Source: Cristatella mucedo
Taxonomy: Eukaryota > Bryozoa > Phylactolaemata > Cristatellidae
Assembly (NCBI GenBank): GCA_009760855.2
Contig: WPIO01000169.1
Span: forward strand, 558,001 to 622,000
Reading direction: 5' to 3'
DNA length: 64,000 bases
Below, piece after piece: positions 33,291 through 41,567 of this stretch; the stretch's first letter is position 1; every line of letters begins with the position of its first letter. The translations under genes were made by a program, and so were the position numbers. Below the pieces are notes generated by a model. That model saw only the letters and a program-made list of their open reading frames with translations. It had not been told where the DNA came from and did no database searches.

Positions 33291-34454
33291 ATGTCAGGAC
33301 CTTTACGTAAGAAACCCATTCTGCTAAAGCTAGTTAATGGTGCTTTAGTAGATCTTTCAGCCCCCATCAATATCTCAGCCTGATGGAACTTTGGTTCCCT
33401 CATAGGCTTACTCTGGGCCACTCAAATCATAACAGGGATCTTCTTGGCTGTGCATTACACTCCTGATGTCTCTCTAGCTTTCTCCTCTGTGAGTCACATT
33501 ACTCGAGATGTAAAATATGGGTGACTGATCCGTTTCATCCATGCTAATGGAGCCTCACGGTTCTTTTTTTGCCTCTACCTCCACGTAGGTCGAGGAATCT
33601 ATAATGGCTCTTATAAATTCAAGGAGACTTGAAGGGTGGGGGTGGTTATCTTATTCCTAACCATCATTACGGCCTTCCTAGGTTATGTTCTTCCTTGGGG
33701 ACAGATGTCCTTCTGAGCTGCAGCTCTTATCAAGAATATAGTATCTGCAGTCCCCTATATTGGTAAGGCTATTTTAGAATGACTCTGATAGGGATTCTCA
33801 GTAGGCGCTGCTACTTTAGTTCGATTCTTTGCTCTTCACTTCTTACTTCCCTTTTTCATCGCTGCACTAAGGTTAGTTCACTTGGCCTTCCTTCATCAGA
33901 CTTGCTCCAATAACCCCTTAGGAATCTCTTCTTACGGGGATATGATTCCTTTCCACTCTTACTTCTTCTCTAAGGATACCTTTGGGTTCCTACTATTCCT
34001 AACCTCACTAGGAGGTATTGTCCTCATGAACCCTAACTTGCTAGTAGATCCTGACAACTTAATCCCAGCTAATCCTATAGTGACCCCCACTCATATTCAA
34101 CCTGAGTGATACTTTTTCCCCTTTTATGTCATGTTACTATCCATTCCTAATAAGTTGGGAGGGATTGTGGCAATAGTTATATCCGTTGCCATCCATTTAC
34201 TTCTGCCTGTAATTAGACAGGCTAGAGTACATTCAAGAAGCTTCTCTCTGGCGAGTCAAATCTTCTTCTGAGCTTTAGTGACTACCTTTGTAAGCCTAAT
34301 GTGAATTGGGAGATGCCCTGTAGAAGCTCCTTATGAATCTATTGGTCGTTGAGTGACTATCCTTTACTTCGGCCTATTCCTCCTAGGACCTCCCACTAAA
34401 GAGAGGTGAACTCACTTTATTAGATGGTCATTACTCTTTGATGGTCTGACTTAA
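33291..34454 (+). pseudogene. cob: cob (full length, one internal stop), NUMT
   Basis: Cytochrome b of complex III, 387 codons, normal length, in one frame throughout. Blocks: [121 protein letters not shown]. Heme-ligand His residues are present in VHYTPD, YLHVGRG, RFFALHF and [11 protein letters not shown] at 33,789 replaces the first Gly of WGGFSV, the only stop. Several otherwise conserved positions are changed ([10 protein letters not shown] for HETGSNNPLG). Stop TAA is at 34,452. Confidence 0.95.
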
Positions 34455-34491
34455 AATCAGGCAGAAAGTCTTTAATGACTTAATGATCTTA

Positions 34492-34553
34492 GCATCTGGG
34501 AGAAGATCCCTCTTCGGCTTACAAGACCGTTGCTTCTTCAAAGCTTCAAATGC
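34492..34553 (-). tRNA. trnT: Mitochondrial tRNA-Thr (UGU), NUMT copy
   Basis: On the minus strand: acceptor GCATTTG with CAGATGC (7 pairs, one G-T), D arm GCTT-TGAAG-AAGC, anticodon arm CGGT-CTTGTAA-GCCG with anticodon TGT, T arm GGGA-TCTT-C-TCCC. It ends exactly where nad4L starts. The cob-trnT(-)-nad4L order matches many lophotrochozoans; trnS2, which often precedes it, is absent from the 37 bp after cob. Confidence 0.88.
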
Positions 34554-34856
34554 ATGACAAGAATTCTTGTTTACCCCTTGATAAGCTCTTTATTAATCAC
34601 CTTAATGGGCATACTCTCTTTGTGTTTTCAGCGTAAGCAACTCATTGTTGCCCTAATTAAGCTAGAGCTTGTATCCTTAGGGTTGTTTGTATCCCTTACC
34701 TTCACTGAGTTCTATGCAGGATGTGATAGGTATGTAATGTTATTCTTAATTACCTTAAGGGTTTGTGAGGCTACTCTAGGGTTAAGCCTTCTCACCTCAG
34801 TGATTCGTTTCCATGGGAAAGATTACCCCTCCTCCATAAACCTATGAAAAGGTTAA
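34554..34856 (+). pseudogene. nad4L: nad4L (reading frame intact), NUMT
   Basis: NADH dehydrogenase subunit 4L, 100 codons, the normal length. Start chosen at the ATG directly after trnT (MTSILVYPL...), not further upstream inside the tRNA. It has the family features LCFQRKQLIVALIKLELVSL and SVCEATLGLSLLTS. This is the only protein gene in the insert without a lesion, which is expected by chance for the shortest gene. It could not be expressed from the nucleus because it needs TGA as Trp. It overlaps nad4 by 13 bp. Confidence 0.93.
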
Positions 34857-36216
34857 CAAGAGTCTCCCTCTTAGGAGTATGAATACTCTTTCTTCTCTTT
34901 ACAAAGTCGTCTCCCCAGCTGAAGTGGCATCTCTCCTTTCTGAGAATAGGGCTAATTACCCTGGTCAGACTATTGACTGTTTACTCCCCTTTTACCTCCC
35001 CTTGCTGAGTTTCATCGACCTTCAATGATGATTCAGTCGCCCCAATTCTTCTGAGGCTCACCTCATGAACAGGGCTTCTTATGATCCTAGCCAGTAGGAA
35101 TTATATCAGAGGAAATAAGAACCCCACCCACTTCCTAGCTACCTTCAGAGTTCTTATAGTGGTTCTTCTACTGAGGTTCTCTTTAAGGAATGTCTTAAGA
35201 TTCTATCTAGCCTTTGAATTCTCATTAGTCCCTACTCTAGTGCTGATCCTAGGGTGAGGTTAGCAACTTGAACGACTTCAAGCAGGGTTCTACTTTATGC
35301 TATACACCCTAACAGCCTCTGTCCCTCTCTTAGTTTCTCTAGCTCTTTTACTCAGGAGTAACTTCCATCTCTCTATGAGCATAAAGATAGAAACAGGGAA
35401 TAGTGAGAGCTTACTGGGAAAGAGCTGATGAATCTTAAGAATCTTATCCTTCCTAGCTAAGTTACCTCTTTATGGAGTTCATTAATGACTCCCCAAGGCT
35501 CATGTAGAAGCCCCTGTTAGAGGCTCTATAATCCTAGCAAGAGTTCTCCTCAAGCTAGGAGGTTACGGGCTTATACGACTAAGGAGTTGTGTAGAAGGAT
35601 TGACGAAGTGATCCAGCCCTTTCATTATAAGATTATCTTTGTGAAGAGGAATCCTTGCTAGTCTTGTCTGTAACCAACAGACAGATATGAAGTCTCTAAT
35701 TGCCTACTCATCAGTAACCCATATAGCCTTAGTAATCTCAGAGATCATGAGTCAGAGCTCTTGGGGGTGATTTGGCTCCTTGAGGCTAATAATCTCTCAT
35801 GGACTAACCTCTTCAGGGCTATTTGCCCTTGCTAACTTAAATTACGAGAAAATTCACTCTCGAAGCTTACTCCTTCAGAAGGGTTACCTAAGGACAAGCC
35901 CTAAGACGGCCCTACTTTGGTTTCTCCTAGTCAGAACTAAAATGGCAGTTCCCCTTCTATTAACTTACTTAGACAGGTAGTAACTATTCCTAGTCTTATC
36001 GAAATAAGGTTATGATTAATACCTTACGTACTGATCATAACTTTCATAACAGGTGTCTATAACTTATACCTGTATACAAGACCTCACCATGGGACTCCTT
36101 CAAGATTGTTCCTCCCTAGGAGGGGTTCAAGATGAGGGACTTCTCTCTCCCTTTACTTCACTTAGTTCCCTTGCTAGGGATCACTTGAAGTCTGAAGTGA
36201 CTATATTCTTCTAAAA
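34844..36216 (+). pseudogene. nad4: nad4 (two stops, two frameshifts), NUMT
   Basis: NADH dehydrogenase subunit 4. Blocks: YLAFEFSLVPTLVLILGWG, then TAG (35,261) at the Tyr of GWGYQPERL, LQAGFYFMLYT, LAKLPLYGVH followed by TAA (35,483) at the Leu of [13 protein letters not shown] (a T-to-A change in TTA), [55 protein letters not shown] is missing near 35,950 in AVPCTT (AVPPSINLL expected). Reading then continues as IPSLIE and FITGVYNLYLY, with another shift near 36,130. The end before the next tRNA is approximate. The 5' start is the ATG overlapping nad4L, as is usual. Confidence 0.93.
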
Positions 36217-36277
36217 GGTTAAGTAGTCTAAAGAAGACACTGAGTTTTGATCTCAGGAATGGTGTAATCGCTTAGCC
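36217..36277 (+). tRNA. Mitochondrial tRNA between nad4 and nad5: trnQ(UUG) by anticodon, trnH by position
   Basis: The acceptor stem is perfect (GGTTAAG with CTTAGCC). The D arm is GTCT-AAAGA-AGAC and the anticodon arm CTGAG-TTTTGAT-CTCAG. The anticodon is TTG, which is Gln. In nearly all lophotrochozoan orders the gene between nad4 and nad5 is trnH, whose loop is TTGTGAT, one G-to-T change away. The T arm is poorly paired. Either trnQ moved here or this is trnH with a mutated anticodon in the nuclear copy. Confidence 0.75.
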
Positions 36278-36278
36278 C

Positions 36279-37948
36279 ATGAATCTCTTTACTCAGAAAT
36301 CTGTACCACAGATTGCAAGGTATTGTCTTATAATGGCCTCTCTCACGATAGCCTATAGGCTAATATTTACCTTAAAAAGAGATCAAACACTCCTAATTGA
36401 GTGAGTCCTTACTGTAATCAACTTTACGAAGGTAAGGATTCCCCTTATTCTCGATACAACTAGCTGCTCAATAAGGATAACTGTCCTCCTGATTTCTAGC
36501 TCCGTTCTCTGGTTTACCTCGAGCTACCTTAGAGGGGATGCTAATCTAGATCGATTCACCTTGCTTGTAGTATACTTCGTAGTAGCCACGAATTGCCTTT
36601 AATTTATCCCAAACCTAATTACACTTCTACTAGGATGGGATGGTGTAGGAGTAACCTCCTTTATTCTAGTTATTTATTATCAGAATAGGAAATCCTTAGC
36701 TGCTGGTATAATCACAGCACTTTCGAATAGTATTGGGGATGGTTTACTTACTGTCTCCATTGCTCTACTTGTGAGGGAAGGGGAATGGAATATTCTCTCA
36801 TTACCCCTCTCCTCTGGCTCTCAGTTTATTGGAGTTGCAATCGTAATTGCTGCTATGACAAAGAGAGCTCAGATGCCCTTCTCAAGGTGACTTACTGCTG
36901 CTATGGCAGCTCCTACTCCAGTATCAGCCTTAGTTCACTCCTCTACCCCCTGGTTACTGAATGGGTATTTCTCTTGATATGATTCCATCCCATCCTGAGA
37001 CTCAATGAATGGTTCAACAGAGCACTTTTTCTCTTAGGAATAATAACTAGGGTAATAGCAGGTACTGCAGCCTGCTTTGAGACTGATCTTAAGAAGATCA
37101 TTGCTCTATCAACACTGAGTCAACCAGGACAAATGATGATGAGACTAGGGTTCAACTTAAGGAGCTTTGACTTATTCTACCTTTTAACTCATGCCCTATT
37201 CAAGGCACTACTATTCTTTTGGGCTGGGACTATTATTCACTTCCAGCAGAATAATCAAGACATCCGTCCTATAGGGAACTTATCTAGACAACTTCCCTTC
37301 ACCTCAAGAGTCCTAAACGTAGCTAACTTGGTCCTATGCTGATTCCCCTTCCTAGTGGGCTTCTACTCAAAGGACTTAATTCTAGAGTCCAGATCGAACA
37401 GGCTTGTAAGGGGGATTTTATTAGGACTTATATGACTAAGGATTGGTCCAACTCCCCTTGACTCAACTCGTTTATCTGTTATCCTTGTATGGAACTCTAA
37501 TAAGAGACTAACCTTTACTAGAATTCATGAAGAGGAGAAACCTCTGCTATTCCATATAATTGTTCTAGCAAGAGGGGCTATTGGAGGGGGGAGCACTCTT
37601 CTATTGAGTGTTGAGCACATCCTCAGTAAGGCAAGAACTGCCACTAAGAATTAAGATTATTCCTATTATCCCTTCATAGTTATCCCTTCAAGATTACACC
37701 ACGGTGCCTCTAACATATGATTTCTATCCCCCTTATCTGCCAATCCTCTTTCTGAAGCTCTGATCTTCAGAGCTAAAGCAGATCAACAAACTAGAGAAGG
37801 AGGGTGACAAGAAGTAATTGGAGGACAAGGAATCCTTAGGTTGACAAAGAGCTTAAGCTCTATAGCTCAACAAGGACAAGGGAACCATATTAGGGTTATA
37901 CTCTTCCTAAGGGGTATTTCTGTTATCTTAATCCTTCTTATGGTGTAG
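36279..37948 (+). pseudogene. nad5: nad5 (stops and several frameshifts), NUMT
   Basis: NADH dehydrogenase subunit 5, start ATG one base after the tRNA. Blocks: LLGWDGVGVTSFILVIYYQN, ALSNSIGDGLLTVSIALL, AAMTKSAQMPFSSWLTAAMA, APTPVSALVHSST, then a frameshift in the C run at 36,946-36,950, LVTEWVFLL, ALSTLSQPGQMMM, YLLTHALFKALLFFWAGT, GFYSKDLILE. TAA at 36,600 lies before FIPNLITLLLGWD. The C-terminal ~90 codons are recovered only after further shifts and a TAG near 37,645-37,690 (ANPLSEALIFRAKAD, TKSLSSIAQQGQGN) ending TAG at 37,946. Total span is normal for the gene. Confidence 0.92.
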
Positions 37949-38013
37949 AATCACAGCTCAACTATAAAGCATAGCACTGAAAATGCTAAGGTAGATCAAA
38001 TCTTGATAGTATA
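37947..38013 (+). tRNA. trnF: Degenerate mitochondrial tRNA-Phe (GAA), NUMT copy
   Basis: The anticodon arm is perfect (TAGCA-CTGAAAA-TGCTA, anticodon GAA) and a T arm AGAT-CAA-ATCT is present. The D arm has only three pairs and the acceptor stem is poor (ATCA with TGAT plus mismatches). trnF next to nad5 is the expected neighbour. Confidence 0.55.
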
Positions 38014-38136
38014 ATCTCAGCTAAGAAGTTAGTGAAGACTGACCTCCCCCCTGGGGAGAAGGTCCCTATACTCCCCTCAGAAGAGGGACTAACCACCCCT
38101 CTGGGGGGGAATAGGGGGAATAAGTCCTCTACTCAA
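38012..38136 (-). repeat. Inverted repeat arm 2 (mitochondrial non-coding)
   Basis: Reverse complement of 31,398-31,524 with small differences in the G and C runs. It is followed by about 50 bp of AT-rich sequence up to the right NUMT junction. Confidence 0.88.
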
Positions 38137-38184
38137 TACCAAGGTACTACTACCAACTTATTACTACTTACTCAACACCAGGGT

Positions 38185-38344
38185 ACTTGGTAATGCGTTT
38201 GCTGTTCATGACCTAGATCCCAAGGCCGTCGGTTCGAATCCTGTAGTGGGTAGTTCTGTATAAACCGATGCCAGCGGGCTGTATGGCTCTTCTGCCTCTA
38301 TATAAAAGAGGCTGGTATTTCATCTTGCATTTTTTATAGGTGCA
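38185..38344 (+). mobile_element. Right part of the tRNA-derived SINE-like element
   Basis: It starts with ACTTGGTAATGCG, has the B box GGTTCGAATCC at about 38,231, and ends GGCTGGTATTTCATCTTGC before the LINE-like part. It is orthologous to 4,974-5,130 and completes the element interrupted at 27,151. Confidence 0.7.
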
Positions 38345-38722
38345 ACAATTTGCACTTAGGCTTGTCTGTCGTGAGCGTAGCGGTTGCCTCATCTCACCAC
38401 TTCTCGCCGACCTGCACTGACTCCCAGTCAAGCAATGTATCGACTTCAAGGTTTTGTCAGTCACTTTGAGGACCCTCCCCTTTTTGGCTCAAGCCTATCG
38501 ATGAAATCTGCTTTTCAACCAGGCTAAGCAATGTACAGCCCGCTTTTTGGAATCGAACTGTTTGCCCATGCCTAGTACAAATCAGAAATTCCTGGGAAAC
38601 CGTGCCTTTACTTTGAACGTTCCCAAAGACTGGAACTCACTCCCGACTTGCATTACGACATCTCTGACTTGCCCACATTTAAAAAGAAGGAAAAAAGCAT
38701 TTATTTTTCGTGGCATTTAGTT

Positions 38723-38909
38723 CAGCTGTTCTCAATCAGTGGGACGCGACCCTTTTGGGGGTCAAGCAACAATTTCACAGGAGTCACCTAAGAACACGGG
38801 AAAGCAGGCGTTCCCACATTTCGCACACAATAATGTTAGGGTTCGGGGTCGTCACAAAATGAGGAACTGCATTAAAGGGTCGCGGCATTAGCAAGGTTGA
38901 GAACTGTTG
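38723..38909 (+). mobile_element. SPIN-like hAT MITE, 187 bp, copy B
   Basis: Same length and same position as the copy A element. It is flanked by a perfect 8 bp duplication ATTTAGTT (38,715-38,722 and 38,910-38,917). The TIRs are CAGCTGTTCTCAATC and GGTTGAGAACTGTTG. It has ATGAGGAACTGCATTAAAGG and GTCGCGGCATTAGCAAGG. The shared site shows that one insertion predates the duplication. Confidence 0.87.
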
Positions 38910-39046
38910 ATTTAGTTGGTCCATGGGATTCGTCTTTTATGTGCGAACTGGTGCCGACAGTTTTGATACTAGCCATATTTGCATGTTGACCCTGTGCCTG
39001 TAATCTCTAACCATGTTACGCTTGTATTAATTGAGCATGCTATCAC

Positions 39047-40180
39047 TAATGTAATGTAATGTAATGTATCTCCGTCTGTAACTCCACAAAACTATAAAGA
39101 CCACGTGGATGTTACGCAGGAGAGTTTTGCATAGCTCGCTCACAGCCTAAGCGGCTTTCGGTGGCCATTCGGTAGCCAACAGACTTCGTCTCACGCAACA
39201 AAGAGAAAGTGGGAAGATTAGCACAGTCAGGAGAGCAGTTGAGGTAGTGAGTAGCATAGAAGTAGCAGCTCAGGACCGCTGAAAAGAATGTGCCATATTC
39301 GGCAGTAGGAGAGTAGTTGTCGTTGCGTAAGAATTGTGGATGCAAGTTCTACAGTCTAGGACCTGTAGAGCTAAAGCTTCTGTCGCACACTGTCTTGAAG
39401 CAGACGAATGGGATAGCTAATTTATTGTCCACACAGGACCTGAGGGCTAGAACAGGCTGAAACTGGTGCAGCCGTTCAGCTAGGTACGAAGGAGCCAAGC
39501 CGTGGCGGGCCTTGTGGGTCAGCGTAAGAACTTTGCTCTACATCCGTTACTCAACCGGCAACCATCCTAGCTCTTTCAGTAATGGAGACACGTGCTCAAA
39601 CCGCAGGGACTTGAATACCAGCCTTGCAGCCATATTCATAGTCCGCTGTAGTTATATAATAGCTTTCTTTGGCAGCCCATCCAAAAAGGAGTTCAATAAT
39701 CAAGCAGAGACAGAACTCAAGAGCTAGTTAAATTGTTTACAAGCCACTGTGGGAGACAGCTCCTATCCTTGGATAGGGATCGGATGTGATGGCTAGCTGC
39801 AGAAGCATTCTTCTGAATGAAGCTTATGAAATCGAGGCAGCTGTCGAACACGACACCTAAATTACGAGCACGTGGTGACGGTCGCAAAATAGCATCACCT
39901 ATTAGAACAGCAAAGCCTTTTAATCAAGCCACACTTTTAGGGTGTCCTATGAGCATCAGTTGGGTTTTATCGTCATTTAATTTCAGGAAGTTCTCCGACA
40001 TCCAGGATCGAATATCGGGGAGGCAAGCATTCAATTTCTCAGTTGCTGCAGCAGATTCCGACGGTTTAAATGACAAATACAACTGAGTATCGTCAGCATA
40101 GAAGTGATATCCTATTCCATAGCCAACAGGCTTCGTCTCACACAACCAAGAAAGAGTGGGAAAAATAGTAGAGTCATGAA
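39047..40180 (-). mobile_element. LINE family 2, two adjoining pieces (copy B)
   Basis: On the minus strand, 40,120-39,047 runs from YHFYADDTQLYLSF (intact YADD), MSENFLKLNDDKTQLMLIGH and the thumb to the (ACATT)n tail, which at 39,047-39,069 has four pentamers. A second stretch, 40,121-40,180, repeats codons already present near 39,173-39,235 (GCCAACAG...CTTCGTCTCAC). Copy A has only about 180 bp here. Either this copy inserted into the shorter one, or A lost 930 bp by recombination between the two repeated stretches. Confidence 0.82.
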
Positions 40181-40280
40181 CTAACCATTTAATCACGCTT
40201 CCAGTGCAGCCAGCACAAAGTTTCTAGAAAAGACTGGATTCGATGAGGGTGCTATAAAAATGCATTTTTATTATTATTGC

Positions 40281-41567
40281 TAATAGATGGAGAATTCCTA
40301 ATGGTACTGTGGATTAGGAATTATCCTCAAGGACATTGAAAATCCAAATTCTTTAAGGAAATGGATGACACTGAAATAGTAACATTCTGAAAAAATCGTC
40401 TCCAACCTCTTGAAATAATGAAATGGTGAAATTAATATTAAAAACTCAATTTTTAATAAAGCAGCTTGATTTTTTGGGGGAGAGTATATTTATTATAGTG
40501 CAGCCTCACTTAAAGAGGATTTAGGTGAAAGAAAGTAGTGATAGAAGCAATAAATAAACTGCTCATAAGGGTCTTTCGCGAAAATTTGATCATAAGCCTT
40601 TTCAAGTGGATCTTTATCTTATTCAAAGACAAGCCTGTTAACGTGCAAACTTTAAAATCGAGGCTGACTAGAAGGTTGAAGTCAAAACTCTGAGTCCATG
40701 TTTGTTACAAACTCGAAGTTGTTTAGATGAAAAAGGTTATTACTATAGACCCATTGAAATTTTTAATCACCGCGGAATAAACGTGATACAATTAATTATC
40801 TTTACAGAGATATTGTAAAGCTGGGTTGCTATTAAGCACAGCACCTAAAATAGCTACGCAGAAGGGAATGAACTCACTCATCACCAGATAAGGTGTCTAT
40901 TTCTAAAAGATTTAATTACTCTTCGCCGCGTTTCCTCTTTCTAATTAGTCCAATAGCATTCGCTTTGTTATAACATATTTAAAGAGTCGATAGCATTCAC
41001 GGTGCACCAAACTTTTGAAGTAATGCTGAGCTGAATGTCCCTGAAGTCATTTAGAAAATAGACGTGGACTATCGTGAATGCAGACGGGTCAGCGATGCCA
41101 AAGGTTGACTAGAAGTGGGTCTGAACGTATTGCCTAAATTTATCCATTTCCAGGATAGTGAAAATTTGGGCATGACCACGCCCATAATGTAGGTCCACCC
41201 CAGCCGTTTTCACACCACTCCGCCCGGCCAACTGGAGCGCTCTGCTACCAGCTCGTTAGGCACTGCATCCGTGCGGTATCAGCTTACTAAGCTCAGTTTA
41301 AATGCAACGGGTCAGCCGTTGTCGTATAATTAGCTGATCGAACAGCCTTTTTTGTATAGCGACAGAAGAACCTTTAGGCTATCACGTCAGGCTAGGAACA
41401 ATACTTGGGAAATATGGAGGATTGCCTAATCCAGAATTCGTAACTATGAAATCGTGACCAAAGTCACGAAATGCAACCACCTCAACTAGTGTGCCATCAT
41501 GAATGACCCGCTAGCCCTGCAGCTAACCACTTTCAACTTGTGCACCGGCCTGAAGGCACGCTATGCA
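40281..41567. other. Non-coding, mostly shared with 6,135-7,255
   Basis: No supported gene. The part 41,425-41,567 has no counterpart in copy A because of the deletion described at 7,262. Confidence 0.45.

Larger units (their letters stand above)
27143..38193 (+). mobile_element. NUMT: 11 kb nuclear insertion of mitochondrial DNA
   Basis: It contains eight mitochondrial protein genes, rrnL and several tRNAs, all in mitochondrial code, placed between two halves of a nuclear sequence that is continuous in copy A at about 4,975. Both junctions carry ACTTGGTAA (27,143-27,151 and 38,185-38,193), which is either a 9 bp target duplication or microhomology used in end joining. cox2, nad1, nad4, cob and nad5 contain in-frame TAA or TAG; nad1, nad2, nad4, nad5 and nad6 contain frameshifts. 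The piece starts inside nad2 and ends in non-coding DNA. It lacks cox1, cox3, atp6, atp8, nad3 and rrnS, so it is not a whole genome in standard order. Confidence 0.93.
38345..40280 (+). mobile_element. LINE family 1 degenerate fragment with two insertions (copy B)
   Basis: Orthologous to 5,131-6,132. The C-terminal codons are recognisable (GTGAGCGTAGCGGTTGCCTC onward) but not open. It is interrupted by the hAT MITE (38,723-38,909) and by family 2 sequence (39,047-40,180). It ends at about 40,280 with TTCGATGAGGGTGCTAT and an ATTATTATT tail. Confidence 0.7.

Noticed and set aside
27143-38193. Mitochondrial contig, or a functional mitochondrial genome with TAG reassigned to Tyr
   Set aside because: Both ends continue into duplicated nuclear sequence with a matching empty site. 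TAG falls on Lys and Gly as well as Tyr, and frameshifts are present in at least five genes.
27143-38193. The NUMT as a complete linearised circular mitochondrial genome, suggested by the GGGTACTT/AAGTACCC symmetry formed when its ends are joined
   Set aside because: The left end is cut inside nad2 and the right end lies in non-coding DNA, so the ends cannot be neighbours in a functional circle. Six standard genes are also missing.
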